Source: Nematostella vectensis (Eukaryota; Cnidaria; Anthozoa; Actiniaria; Edwardsiidae). From it: 64,000 nucleotides of DNA. The DNA lies in contig NC_064042.1 in NCBI RefSeq assembly GCF_932526225.1, positions 2,277,001-2,341,000 on the forward strand, read 5' to 3'. Below are positions 1-11,896 of the stretch, in pieces (position 1 is the stretch's first letter; each line of letters begins with the position of its first letter). The notes beneath the pieces are model-generated. The model made no database searches. It was given only the letters and a program-made list of their open reading frames with translations, and was not told where the DNA came from. Position numbers and translations under genes: made by a program.

Positions 1-136
1 GAACATAACTCCTCTTAAACTCGACTAACTTCTTAAAGGGTAACAGACTGCGCCCTAAACTAGACTAAACTGAACTGACTGACTTGAACATTGTAATCAG
101 TCCAGAACCACCCTAACCCCCTCCACCCACCCTCCT

Positions 137-350
137 CCGTCATGTTCAAATACAGGTACCACCACCCTCCCCCCGTCATGTTCAAATACAGTTACCACCA
201 CCCTCCCCACGTCATGTTTAAATACAGGTACCGCAACCCTCCCCCGTCATGTTCAAATACAGGTATCACCACCCCCCTCCCCCCCCCCGTCATGTTCAAA
301 TACAGTTACCACCACCCTCCCCACGTCATGTTCAAATACAGGTACCCTCC
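137..350. repeat. Minisatellite of about 36 bp in a nicastrin intron
   Basis: About five imperfect copies of a unit built around GTCATGTTCAAATACAG followed by a C-rich CCACCACCCTCCCC tract. It lies just upstream of the first nicastrin exon in the window. The open frame through it (YHHPP repeats) is a by-product of the repeat and not a gene. Confidence 0.8.
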
Positions 351-418
351 TGAATTGTGCACTCGCTCTCGTAAAATCCCGTCTACGTGCCTTAGTCCTA
401 ATGTCCTTGCTTTTGTAG

Positions 419-2401
419 AAAGTCACGAAAGTTGCCAACACGATTGCCAACACTCTGTATACACTTGCCAACGATGGTCAACCTCCTAAAGAACCACTCA
501 GCGTCGACCCCTTTTTGGTATGTATGCATAGATGGATGTACGCAAAATAGCTCAAAATTAGGCAATAACCAAAATAGTTAGATGACCTATGATTTTTTTT
601 CATCGAGCAGGTGAAACATAATTGAAACTGTGATATTGCTTATCCAAGACAGTTTTCAAATCTGAAATGATTAAAAGAATAAACATTTTTCACATTCATT
701 TGACGGTGGCCCCTGCCGATCCCGCTTCGTTGTTCTTCAGAAGCCGGGTTCTTCATCAGTTATATTTGTTGTTCTTCCAAAAGCCGAGTTCTCCGCCAGT
801 TATATTCTAAGAGTTCTGTAGGGAAGAAACTATTGATGTGGGAGGTACAGTAGGATCTGTACTGATTTTCGGAAATTGTCACGTGTAATAAATCGAAGCA
901 TTATCACCCTGTTCCAGGGTCTAGTTCCGCATCTTCATTTTATATGCCCTTTGGTAAAAAGTCCTTTGGGAGCTTGATACTGACATTTGCTTGAGAAATT
1001 AGACTGGTTTAAAAACTACGTTAAGCATGTTACAGGTTGGCTTATGCGTGGCTTACGCCTGTTATAGGTTGTCTTATGCGTGGCTTACGTGTGTTATAGG
1101 TCGGTCATCTTGCCTACTGTTCATTTTACCGCGGGAACTGCCCTCTGCATCAGGAGGTGTCTACCAAAGCTGCTATGTCAAATCTTCGTAAGTAAAGAAC
1201 ACCCCAGAACACACCAACAATCAATATATCTTTTAACATTCTAGAGCGAAGTCGTGCGGAAGCGCGGAGGCTAGATGTCGCAAACGACGAGGTTAACACC
1301 CACCAAAAATAATTCTCTTTTGTTCGTTTCAGCGGCTTCGCCCATGTCCCGGTACGTGAGCGTCAACACCGCGAATAACACGCTGACCGTGCTCACGAAT
1401 CGCATTATGCTCTACTTCACCGGCTACTATCTCCCTCCCGGCTCAACGTGCTCCACGGAAGGCGTAAGTGATGTTCCTGGAAATATATCAGGCGGATCTT
1501 TAAGAAAATCGAAGCCTCTATCATACAATACACTTGAAAAGCGCTGCAGGAAACCCGTGAGATAAAACTCTCTTTCTTTTGCAGCCCAACGTAATGAAGA
1601 AAATGCGGGGAAGCGGGGATCAAAACGGTGACATTTGCGTGAACGGGTCCGTGTATTTCTCCAAGGCGGAGTCTCCCGCCTTCGTCCTCAAGGACTACAC
1701 GTCTACTCAGTACTCCACGTGGGCGGAAAGCACCTGGAACGCTGATCTCTCCGTCCGGATCTTTCTCGTTGCAAGTCCCATGAAACAGGTATTAAAACCA
1801 TTATTTTTCTGTGTGATTTGTATGTAATGCCAGAGTTGAATATGTTTTAGTGTTCCTCGGGACCCATCCAACCCGCTTTCTCCCTCAGGCTAAGTTCAAA
1901 CGTCGTATTATTCAGGAATCGTATTCAATGCAAATGCATGCAAATGCATGCAAATGATCAAGTCGGTTTTTTTTATCTTAATTTACATGCATTTGCATTG
2001 AATATGGCTTATGGATAATATGACGTTTGAAATTAGCCTCACACGCATATAGCATTTCACATGTGATAGGGAAAGCTAACTGTAGTGAGTGTGATAAGGT
2101 GGGATCGGGTGGGGTGGGATCATTGCATACAGGAAAGCTTCCATCCAGAAGTGGTCAAGTGTTCGTGCGATGAAGATATGGGGATGGCACTGGAGGGCAG
2201 AGGGCTGTACCTAGGATGTCCTAAATGAAGAGAGAGCTGACAGTATGCCACGTATATATCCACTGTGTTACCATCATCTTTCAGATTACAACCCTCGTGT
2301 CTGGTATTGTCGTCACACTACTCGCGTTTGGCACCGTGTTCTTCGTACACCGCAAGGCAGATCAGCTTTTCACCCCGATCGAGCTGCCGGCGGATCAGTA
2401 A
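419..2401 (+). CDS. NCSTN: Nicastrin, C-terminal exons (gene enters from the left)
   Basis: Nicastrin is the large glycosylated subunit of gamma-secretase, the membrane protease that cuts Notch and APP. Five exons join in frame: 419-517, 1100-1187, 1333-1463, 1585-1788 and 2285-2401 (stop TAA 2399-2401), each with AG acceptor and GT donor. The translation follows the end of vertebrate nicastrin. A helix ending LYTLAND precedes a Cys-containing segment (CSFYRGNCPL), then the stretch STQYSTWAESTWN, then VRIFLVAS, which matches the vertebrate RIFLIAS block just before the membrane. The last exon encodes one membrane span (ITTLVSGIVVTLLAFGTVFF) and a short tail beginning HRKADQLF, as in vertebrates. 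The N-terminal ectodomain is outside the window. The 518-1099 intron shows nothing recognisable. Exon 2 (1100-1187) is the least certain because it is short and poorly conserved; the other exons are clear. Confidence 0.9.
1884..2041. mobile_element. MITE-like inverted repeat with ATGCAAAT octamers
   Basis: A foldback sequence of about 155 bp in the last nicastrin intron. The left arm (AGGCTAAGTTCAAACGTC, then TATTCAATGCAAATGCATG) is matched in reverse complement by the right arm, giving imperfect arms of about 60 bp around a short T-rich centre. No coding capacity. The left arm holds overlapping ATGCAAAT motifs, the classical POU octamer, but this may be chance within the repeat. Confidence 0.75.
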
Positions 2402-3228
2402 CCAAGAACCTATCGATCGCGTAACTCATCTAGGCTAGGGAAGGTCATATACTAGTCTGTCTAGTCTCTTATGGAATTGAGAACCATGAAGCTATCGATC
2501 TTGCAAGGCTAGGGAGACTTTTAGTGTCTTTGGTTTTTAATAAAAGCTATCATGGTTCAGCTAGGCCAGGTAGGCTATTAGTGTCTTACATACTAGTCTA
2601 TCCTGAGTTTGTAACCATTACCACCGTTTGCACTGCTACACTGAAAAGTTCAAACCGCAAAGTCATACACGTCATAGACTTTTCAAAAATGCGTCTGAAG
2701 ATTATCTTGCAGGAAGACTTTAGGGTATAGCGGTCGCCTATTCCCTTCCCAAGACATTGATCCATATAACGGACACAAATGTGTGCGCTAAATGAAGGAT
2801 TTATTTAGAGAATTTGATATGCGGATTGACTAATGAAGAGCGTGTTTGCTTAATGGATATCCGTTGTATGAAGGTTCCACTGTGTTGATAGACAAATTCG
2901 TTCTCCCCAAGGGAATGTTCATTAACAACTGTTAAAACTTGGCAACCCCTCTTCACTGCAACTTCTTACTCGTCTAATACTCCCATGATAAGATTTCTCG
3001 CTGTCTCTACCCTTGCCTTCATGGGGCCCTAGAGCTGCGAATTTCGATGCATTGTCGGTTAAAAAAAAACAAAACAGGCACGTGAATGTATTTGCTCTTT
3101 TAGTGTGAATGAAGTTTTTCTGTATTATTGTCCTGTACGTGATGTATATACCGATAAGACCTACTTGAAATATTTTGTAATTATTTGACGGCGCTGTTTG
3201 AAGGCGCTATACACTCAGTTATTGCTTG

Positions 3229-3234
3229 AATAAA
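3229..3234 (+). terminator. Candidate polyadenylation signal of nicastrin
   Basis: AATAAA about 830 bp after the nicastrin stop codon, in sense orientation. Position and orientation fit; the true 3' end needs transcript data. Confidence 0.4.
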
Positions 3235-3833
3235 ATGGCTATGAATATTTTATATCTGGTTCTGTTCTAATGGTTTTCTTAAGACCGTGTTACCAGTGAT
3301 AACTGTCTAAGTGTAATTGTCTAAGTGTAGTAGCAAGTATATAGCTAGAAAACTTTGTTCGGGGGAGAAGGCCTCTATGTATTTCTTTAATTTGTTTTGA
3401 TGGCAGACGAAGATGTGGAAAGTGACGAAGCGAGACTCCTGCTTTCTCCCAAAATACAATTACAAGAAATTTGTGGGAAAGTCCCCCTTCCCCCTCCCCC
3501 CCCCCCTAATTTTTCCAGCTGAGGCGATTTTCGAGGTGCAGCGAACGATCTCTGATAAATCGAGCTAGCACTAAAAATTCTTGGCTTTCGTGACCTTTTT
3601 AATCTTACGTTTCTGTGCAATAACATCGAACCCAGACCCCCATGGCCACCCTTAAATAAATTTGGTACATACTGCGAAGTTTGAAAGCCTTATTGTTGGA
3701 AAACACTGTAATTGATGTGCATTTTATCGATGTAACTGCCTCTGGGGAGTAGAATTCGATGTGTCATTGTGGCTACACTACTTGGAAACCAAGTAACCAA
3801 AAAATCACCAAGACTGTGAGAAACACTAAAGTT

Positions 3834-3909
3834 GTATAGCGCATTTTATGTAAACATTTAAATTATAGCGCATTTTATGTAAACATTTAAATTATAGCGC
3901 ATTTTATGT
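3834..3909. repeat. 29-bp tandem repeat, about 2.6 copies
   Basis: The unit starts TATAGCGCATTTTATGTAAA and is repeated nearly perfectly. Intergenic, no coding content. Confidence 0.85.
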
Positions 3910-4642
3910 CAGCGTTCACTCTTCGTATCTGTTGTGCCCCTTACCATGCGCGCGCATTCGAATGTGGTTCATTTTTATTGAGAGTGACACCTTACATGAA
4001 TACAGATAATATACATGTGGCTCTCAGAAAATTATTAAATTATTGCAAACATACATAATGATAATATAATGATAACAAATATCCATAATGTTTTACAATA
4101 GTGTTGAACAAAACAATTTTCAGTAGGAACTGTATTTATATGTTTAACTATAAAGCCTTTAGTGAAGCACTAAACGAAGTAAGGGATTTGCTCTGTAACT
4201 CAATTGAATACTTACGAAGTTTGATGCACAATTAGCATTTTTATTTTCTTTTTTCTAACTTAAACTTCGAACCGTATAATTTCTACAGGTGATGCAAATT
4301 CTGTCTATCTTGCGCTCGCGTCCCCTTCATATTCGTCGATGCAGCGAAGCTCGCGCTAGAAACAAAAAGGTTCCTGGAAATTAATTAGTCGATAATTCTA
4401 AACAGACTCTTGTTTTTTTTTTTCAAATGTTACTGAAAATAAAAACTGCTCGGTTTCGAATTTTTGGGTGTGCTAAAATAAGTTATTTCTAAGTGAAATC
4501 CTGTAATTGAGTAATTCTGGTGAGAGCTCGAGGATGATTACGTATTGTCTGATGTCATAATCAGCATTCCCCCAAACTGATCAAAACGTTCATGAAAGCG
4601 AAACGATATACAAGTATTCATGGAGCGTACCAAGTTTTCAAA

Positions 4643-5874
4643 ATGATAGAGTTTTTTAAGGACCACCCCGTCCTCACCGGACTAGCAGTCTGCACAGCAG
4701 GAGCCGCAGCGTTCTGCTATTGCAGAAGTAAATCGAGTGTCGAGGTACGTAGCGTCGTTTTGTGAGAAAAAGTGCGTGCGGTGGCGTGTTGCTGTCAATG
4801 TACAGCATGGTGTTTCTTAAACACTTCTATTTCCTTCGGCTTATTATTTGTTTTGTTGTAATTTTCTAGAGTGATTTTTAAGGAGAAGAGACCAAAGAAG
4901 AAGTACCCGTCGCGGTACAAGAGGCCGTCGAGGATGATTCGGTGAGTCCCGCCTTTTCGGATTGTCTGGTCGTAAATGTGGTCAGGAACGTCAGGAACAT
5001 AAAAAATGAAGAAATGTTTGTCTTGTACGACGCTATTACATACTATGATGGTAGATATATTTTCATTTTGCGTCAATCTAAATCAATAATCCTTTTTCCT
5101 TTGTCTCTTTGTAGCCTTTCCCGTGGCTGTTCCGAAGCCAGCAATCGTTGTCTTTGAGTGTCCCGCTCCCACCGTCGTGCTGAGGGATATCCTGTACCTG
5201 GTGTCAGCGGTAACCTTCGCCGCTATGATATGCTTTGTTATCAACTTCGTCATGAAGATGCATATCCAGTCGAAGGTCAAATCACTCCAGGTGAGCGTTT
5301 ATTAAAGTAGGAAAATTGAAGAACCACACCCCTACACCAACACGACAATAGCATTGCCATTTGTATGGTAATACTTTAATATAATATTTTTATAATATCC
5401 TATTTTCATTAAAAGCTGCTGGATTTTAGGTCGTCATTCGGATACCAGTAGTAATTGTGCTGTGTATTATTAGACCATTTGTATGGACTTGAAACGGGTT
5501 TACTTTCCTATCATATTCCCAGTGACGTTGATTGATCTTATGATTTTCAGGGAGGGCGTCTTGCAAGCATCACAGAGGTGCACCAGTTCCAAGAGAAGAC
5601 TGGTGCTTGTCCATCTATTGCGTCGACAGACCGCCAAGAGAGTAATGCTCTCGTGACCACCGAGGTGAACGTCCAGCCGTCCCCGCCCGTAAAGAACAAG
5701 GAGATTGCATCCTCTACAGGACTCAAGGAGCTCCGCCCTTTTAATCTGAGTGCATCATGGTACACACAAAGCCTCGAGAGACTTGCCGCTTGTGCAGGGG
5801 CGTCAAGTCACACTCCATCCCTCACTCGCCGAGCTTCTGAATACGCTGATGAGACCCCTCAGCTTAGAGTTTGA
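4643..5874 (+). CDS. Unrecognised membrane protein, N-terminal exons
   Basis: I do not recognise the protein. The start ATG (4643) opens an exon to 4744 encoding MIEFFKDHPVLTGLAV and a small Ala/Cys-rich hydrophobic stretch, with donor GTACGT. A second exon, 4891-4941 (acidic, TKEEVPVAVQEAVEDDS), ends at GTGAGT. A third, about 5138-5290, contains one clear membrane span (ILYLVSAVTFAAMICFVINF) followed by basic residues. A fourth starts at 5551 and stays open to a stop at 5872-5874. Phases join as 0/0 if exon 3 begins at 5138; the better-looking acceptor at 5114 does not fit phase, so that junction is uncertain. The two hydrophobic segments suggest an organelle or plasma membrane protein with a long polar tail. 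The reading frame then breaks; see the next entry. Confidence 0.5.
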
Positions 5875-8296
5875 GCAAATGAAGCCTTTGCCATCGTCAG
5901 CTAAACGACCTGTGTTGGTTACCTTTGATGGCAGATACGCGACCATTCGACGTCGCGTCAAGGTTCATCTGATGGATTACTGCGCAACAGAACCAGACCA
6001 CATGTCAGCGATCCTATCTTCTGTCAGCCAGGTGTCACATGATGAGCATGAGTGGATGGTGGCAGAGATGTCTGAGCACCTTAAAGATAACACAGTCAGT
6101 GTAACCACTCTGCTCCGTCCTCTCTCAGTGTCTGTATTTTGTTGCGTGAATGAGGAAGCTCAGGACGAGGAGACAAAACAAGACCAAGCTTGCATCATGG
6201 CGATTAAAGAAATGATCTCGCCAGTGAGACGGGGGGGGGGGGGGGGGGGAGGGGGTGTTGAATTTCCTTCCAGTTTCACAAAGCCCTACCTTGGCATTCG
6301 TGTGGCATTCAGTTGCGAACAACTGGCACCGACGTCGGTGAATGTTGAACAGACATCCGGGGGGCCGCTGACGGAGCGAAGCTGGAAATTAATGATGAAT
6401 CCAAGATAATAGCTGACAAGTCAGAGGTCGGGGATGTGAGTGTTCAAAGTGCTCCAACGATAACAGAGATACAGAAGGAAAAAGAAATTATATCTAAATT
6501 AGTATCTTAAAAAGAGCGAAGAGTCCTCGAGTGTAGAAGAACCACAGCTGGAGACTAGAGGTGAAGACAATCGAGTATCAGAGAATGGCAACTATGCTAA
6601 CCTAGTAACTGATGCAGGTGTTTTGCTTGCACCAAATGAAGGCAATGATCGCGAACTTCCCTCTGGCCACACACCTCCGACGTCTGCTAATGATGGGGAC
6701 ACTAGCAAAGAAAACCAGCAGCTCCTTCATAAATGCGCCCAAGCACAGAAGAAGAAGGCGAAGCGCAAAAACCAAAGACCGAAAACATCTAAACGCAGAT
6801 CACGGAAAGACATAAAAGAGTGTCCAACGAAAGAAGATGAACCAGAATTATCGTAATAGGAACGGAACCCATCCTTTATAACGTCAAGACAGAAGCGAAA
6901 GTCGGACAAGAAGTCGTACCCCCTAAGCGCTACCCCGTGACAGAGTCATCAAACGCGAGAGAGCTGATGAAATCGGCCATCAGGCTGAAGAGATGACTCC
7001 TCATAAGACAGCTTCCGAACTTGCCGCAAGTATTACCGATGCACAAGAAGGAAAGGTCAAGGGGAGTAATAAGCTCAACGTGCGGACAAAGCAGAACAAG
7101 TCGAAAAAGGCGGCAAACAAGATGGATGCAGAGGCTGAACAATTGTCTGTGCATGGAGTTAAAATCAATCTCCGAGAGAGCAGAAAACAAAAGAGCAAGG
7201 AAAGCGTGTCCGTCAAGAAGCCAGTTACTCCACAACGACAAGAAGATGCATCGAAGAAGGAGCCTCGTGTAGAGTCACGCGATGACGTACTGGTCATCAG
7301 TAAACATAAACATACTGCAACGCCATTAGCACTAAATGCAAGTGGTCAGAGTAAGAACGAAGCAGCAGAAAGTAAGTCAAGTTTTACATATCGTTAGTTA
7401 AGTTTCTTAACAAGGAGATATTTTGTTCAACTCTAGGATCAACCAAAAAAGGGAAACACCAAAACAATCATGGAGATGATTACCCCAGAAAGGGCCACGC
7501 CTGTGGAGTAATGGGTAGACCTTCCACGCCTTCCACCACCAAGAGGAGTTAATACGCCACAGCGACCCAAAAGGGAAATAGAACAGGGAGAGAATCATAC
7601 CAGGCGAATGGTATGGTACAAGATGGCGCAAGATCAATTAATAGGTAAGAGGCTAAACCGGTTGATAATTATTCCCTGGGAAGTCTTCTCGTCAAGGCAA
7701 ACATGCACCAAGGGGACGGAAGACTTATCATCCCAGGTGTACAGTGTTGTTCCATTGCTCTCTGCGCAATCCTCAGAGCGTCCGAAAGTCCTTTGCTCTG
7801 GACGCTGAGGACATGGACGACATCATTCTCACCGGGGATAAGAGACACAGGGAGACTCAAGAGAAAATGGGTCTCTCGAAAACCGCATATCTGCACATCG
7901 ATGAGATTGATCTAGATATTAAACTACGGGGTCGGCACTTCCACTTGAAGAGAAGTGGTGTCATGTGTGGTGACATTATGAACGATGGCACAGACAAGAA
8001 CCACAATCCGCTACCAGGCATTGAAAGTAGTATTGATTCCCTAAAAGAGTATGCCTTATTTTACGACATCTAAAACCTGGTTGTTGTTTGATTCGCATAA
8101 TCGCGACCAGAATGGATTTAGACATCCTAACGGGAAGGCTGTTCTTCTCGAGTTCAAGACTCTAAGAAGTGTTGGCTGTTACATCAGGCGGTTCGTGAGC
8201 TCCAACGGCTTCAGCGACGAGACGAGTCCACGCCCGCTAGATGATTCGCAATTGAGCTATGAGCTGGCCGGCATTAAGGTAGCAGTGCTGAGCTGA
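5812..8296 (+). pseudogene. Frame-shifted C-terminal part of the same gene
   Basis: Coding-like sequence continues for 2.4 kb but in successive frames. Open blocks run about 5812-6409, 6356-6510, 6511-6855, 6857-6996, 6993-7370, 7437-7551, 7744-8073 and 8051-8296. Each is polar and Lys/Glu-rich, as expected for one long disordered tail. Several shifts fall at homopolymers: a 19-G run at 6231-6249, GGGGGG near 6358, and AAAAA near 6509. One break at 7371-7436 looks like a real short intron (GTAAGT to CTCTAG). The rest could be assembly errors in a working gene or real decay of a dying one. A sense AATAAA at 8393-8398 follows the final stop, so the 3' end of the transcription unit is here. No domain was recognised. 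Confidence 0.5.
6231..6256. repeat. Poly-G tract inside the frame-shifted gene
   Basis: Nineteen G, one A, then five more G in coding-like sequence. Such runs slip in replication and in sequencing, so the length here is unreliable. Confidence 0.9.
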
Positions 8297-8392
8297 GATC
8301 TTTTGCGCGTGACATGACATTGCATTACTGGCAATGCTTTGCATACTATTCGGACTAAGAATTTAAAAAGATTGTATATTTTGTATATAGCT

Positions 8393-8398
8393 AATAAA
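8393..8398 (+). terminator. Candidate polyadenylation signal
   Basis: AATAAA about 100 bp after the last stop of the frame-shifted gene, followed by a T/G-containing stretch. Confidence 0.55.
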
Positions 8399-8879
8399 GT
8401 ACGTTCAATATCACCTGTTTTTCCGGTTTACTCCGTCTGCGAAAAACGGGAGGCTCACCAGGTGACCAAAGGGTAACTTTTAGCGTCTTATTGCATCTCC
8501 CCTGTTTTTTAAACCAGTCATTTTGTTCAAGTATCAGAATTCCTCAATTAATAAAAAAAATTATTTAGGGACGACTATTAGTATGGTGAAGGGAGGGGTG
8601 ACTAAGAAACAAAAAAAAAATCATAATGTTCAGGAGAAAGAAAAAATAACATACACGACCGACCCATCCCTACACCATCTACTCCCCCCCCCCCCCCCCC
8701 TCCCCCGGTCCCCTTCACTTTTCTTGGTCCGTTTGTCCTTTATTTGTTTACGATTACATGGGCTGACTGTGGTTTCTTGGAAAGTCTTGATTCCCACTGC
8801 CTCATTTTCGTCCCCAGAGTCCTTCTTATTTCTACATGCGAAGGGCTTCGTTTGGCGACGCATGCGCAGAAATATCATA

Positions 8880-8952
8880 TTAAAAACTGTCGTTTTTCTA
8901 GCTCGCTCGGCCATTTCCAAATGAGGCATTACATACCATAATTTGGAGTCCG
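8880..8952. repeat. Dispersed repeat, copy 1
   Basis: The blocks CTCGCTCGGC, then GCATACCATA-like, then TTGGGAGTCCG-like sequence recur in the same order near 35065-35125 inside the TRPA gene. About 70 bp, diverged; nature unknown. Confidence 0.5.
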
Positions 8953-9694
8953 CTTCAATTATTTTTTTTCGCTTTTTTAACGCTCTAGAGCTTTGTAAAT
9001 CGAGAATTTCCACGTAAACTTGCAAGAATTCGAGTTTACTACGATTTTGCTGGGAGCCATCTTGGGAATGGAGCCTAGTCCCTAACGTTTTAGAATATCA
9101 CAGGTCTCCCGCGCGCTCGCCCCAGGCTCTTTAAGACCATTTAGAAAAAAACGACAGCCAGGGGCGTACGCAGCCTATAGGCCTGCAGTCACTCGACTGC
9201 CAAAAAATTTGGCGATCTTATTTGCAATACGAGGGGAAAAAATCAAATGTTTACTCATTCAGTTTTATTTACGTAGTTTTATATATATATGATGAGGAAA
9301 AAAACTATAATTTTCTTAATCATGGTATCTACAGATGATTTCCAAACATATTGTTATGTCGTTCAGGCGACGACTGGACTGGTCAGATCGAGGATGACAG
9401 AGGATCGTGTAATATTCTCAAAAGAGAAGGTTTTTGGAGACGAGATTGCCTCTTCCTCTGATGTTGATGGCAAGGCCGTGCAAGTCCTGCAATGAAAGCT
9501 CTATCAAGGTCTTTGAGACTTGCTCAAATTTTTTTTTTATTGAGATGTTTGTTTGTTTGTCGAATTGTTTGTTAGCATATTACCCCGCCTTTTCCCGGCA
9601 CTTCTACACAAACTTCCCGAGCATCAAGGGCTTGTCGTGTTCTCTAAAATAAGATCCTTGTTTTTGGTCTTCCTGTGGTGGCACAGTTTTCAAG

Positions 9695-9727
9695 ATGGCG
9701 GACAAAGAAGAAAATGTATTAGATTAG
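9695..9727 (+). promoter_or_regulatory. Upstream ORF in the CMC4 leader
   Basis: ATG in the context CAAGATGGCGG opens a 10-codon frame (MADKEENVLD) that ends at TAG, 10 bp before the CMC4 start codon. CAAGATGGCG is also a YY1-type element often found at TATA-less starts, so it may mark the promoter more than a translated uORF. Confidence 0.4.
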
Positions 9728-9737
9728 AGGAGAGAGG

Positions 9738-10764
9738 ATGCCGAAAGGAAAGAAGGAAGCTTGTGGAAAGGAGGCCTGTGCCATACAGAAATGTCTACAA
9801 GGTCGGTGGCTGGGTTCAGGGTCGGTAAAAGCTACAATTCTCCTAATACCCAATGAGTGTTTTTTGTGGTTACTGTAATGTTAAACTAGTCAATAAGGAC
9901 ACTATGAAGATTGCAAACGAACATAAGCTGTAATGCTATTCTTTATATCAAACAGTAAACAAAAGGATTGAATAACTAAACCCACGTGAGGTTGTGTAAT
10001 TAAAGATTTTGAGATATCATTCATATTCGTTTTTACACATTTTGCCATGCAGCTTGCCACACGCTGATACATGGAATTGCTTGCTACAGAAGAGAAAGAG
10101 TCTCAAACCAGAAACTGACATGACTTTTGCAAAGTAAATTTGGGATGTTATTCATTTGTCCCCAAGTCCTCATGGTGGGGAAAAGTCTTAGAGTCAAAAA
10201 CTGTCAATCTCCCACCCCCTCAGGACAGATTTTTGTTCAGAAGTGCTCTAAACCCCCACACTTCCCCAGGACCATGGGGGTGGGGGTTTCAAATGACAAG
10301 TGCATAAACAAATAGAATAAAGAAATTAGATTGGACTTAATTCCAGACACAGAATCAAAAGACAGTATACCTAGACTGAAATAGAGTGTATTTGAATATA
10401 AATGTATACCTGCCTTCTTGGGAGGTACTTAGGCCAGGTACATTTTATTTTGGTGGTTTATTTTGCACAGAAGCTGAAATTTCCCCGATGATGCCCCGAA
10501 GAGGTTCCTAGGACAATTTAAACAATTTTATGAGGGGAACTTATTCAAGGCAGGACGCTTATTGGAAGCCGAACAATAATTCTAATATTTACAGTATGTG
10601 CAAATGAAAATACCCTTCTTTTTCTAGAGAATAGATACCAAGAGACCCACTGCAAGAATGTTATTCAATTCCTCAGAGACTGCTGTAAAAGATTTGATAA
10701 TGACTCAACACACTGCTCTGGATTCCAGAGAGAGGGGAGATCATCTGTTGCACAGAACAAATAG
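9738..10764 (+). CDS. CMC4: Cx9C mitochondrial protein CMC4, two exons
   Basis: CMC4 is a small twin-Cx9C protein imported into the mitochondrial intermembrane space by the Mia40 disulfide relay and linked to respiratory-chain assembly. Exon 1 is 9738-9801 (MPKGKKEACGKEACAIQKCLQ plus one base; donor GTCGGT is weak). Exon 2 is 10628-10764, starting after TTTCTAG and ending at TAG. Joined, the protein is 66 residues, close to the human length of 68. The first Cys pair, C-x9-C, lies in CGKEACAIQKC with an extra central Cys, as in human. The second is CKNVIQFLRDC, followed by CC and a final Cys in HCSGF, again matching the human pattern that ends CSGF. The 826-bp intron has no recognised element. 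Recognition rests on the Cys spacing and flanking residues. Confidence 0.92.
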
Positions 10765-11511
10765 TGGAGTGAAATGGTGGTAAGCTAGAAGTCAGTTGCA
10801 ATTTATTTAAAGTAGACAGGGGTGATCATCCTATCTTGAGGGTATAAAATATAACAAGCTGCTATCCCTTAAGGGTTGCTCAAAGATTCTTCTGATTCTG
10901 CCACCCTTAGGGGGTCTTACACTAATGGTAGCCCAAAACCTATTTACAGAAACCAAAAGTTGAATGCATGCTCAATACTTACATTCTTCCAGCTTTTCTG
11001 ATGGTAACTAAAGGACTGCGTAATAGAGGTTTCTATATTTCTTTTCTAGATTAGCATTATCAAGCTGTTACTATACATAACAACTTGTTTTATTACAATC
11101 AACTTTAGAAACAATCATATTGGCCTAAAATGAGGTCTGTCTGCAAACATATGGAGGAACTAACTAATATAAGTTGACTACTAATAAGAGGGCCACTTAA
11201 TAGAGGTTCAACTGTATTTTGGGTTAAAGATTGCTTAACCAGACCCAATGTGCTACCTCTTAGGGGTAAGAATACCTGTTGACCACACCCAAAGTGCTAT
11301 ACCATATGGCTTAAAATTCATTTTGCCAAGGATTACCCCTGCCTGTTTTAATTGGAGTCCCTCATCCAGGAATTATCTCCTAATATAGACCCTGTTGTGA
11401 TTAACATTGCTATTCAAAACATTGTTATGAGGGTGTAAGGTGAAATTTACCCTTGTGTCCTTAATCTCAGGTGACTGATTGTTCATCTTTTCTCATTATT
11501 CTAATGCAACG
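10765..11511. other. CMC4 3' flank
   Basis: AT-rich unique sequence. I see no open frame of note, no tRNA and no strong polyadenylation signal. Confidence 0.4.
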
Positions 11512-11686
11512 TGTGGGTTAAAACTAGCAAGAGTTTGAGGTGAAACTCATAATGTTCTAAGCCCAACAAGTAGAAAAGATTAACAAGCACAACTCATGTC
11601 CCTTAATAGTCCTTGTTCATCTTTTCTACTTGTGTTGGGCAAAAAGCTTATAAGATTATGCTACTTTTCAGAGTTTTAACCCACAA
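11512..11686. repeat. Foldback sequence with two nested arms
   Basis: Outer arms TGTGGGTTAAAACT (11512-11525) and its reverse complement near 11672-11686 enclose inner arms 11560-11588 and 11612-11640 (AAGCCCAACAAGTAGAAAAG against CTTTTCTACTTGTGTTGGGC). The inner loop is about 23 bp. Probably a MITE relic. No clear target duplication seen. Confidence 0.7.
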
Positions 11687-11896
11687 GTTTCAGTTATAGC
11701 ATAGAGTAGCTAGCACAGGGTCCAGGGAGAGCTGGCATTTTCCAAACCACCCACCCTATTCACCCCACCAACTCCCAGCCCCCAACAACCCCTTAAGGGC
11801 TATAATTTTACAAAAAGAACATTTTACTAAAAAAAAAAAATAGTGTCTACCCCAGTAAATAAACGTTTATTAAAAGCCTTTTCTCAAGAAGCGACA

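Larger units (their letters stand above)
2402..4642. other. Nicastrin 3'UTR and intergenic DNA
   Basis: No further coding exon is visible. The first part should be nicastrin 3'UTR; the first good polyadenylation signal is AATAAA at 3229-3234. A C-run lies near 3490-3507 and a short tandem repeat at 3834-3909. The rest is AT-rich unique DNA leading to the next gene's start codon. Confidence 0.6.
8399..9737. other. Intergenic DNA and CMC4 5' region
   Basis: Contains a C-run at about 8684-8705 and a dispersed repeat at about 8880-8950 with a diverged second copy at 35065-35125. Short open frames here have no recognisable content. The right end (from about 9690) is probably the CMC4 5' leader. 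Confidence 0.5.
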
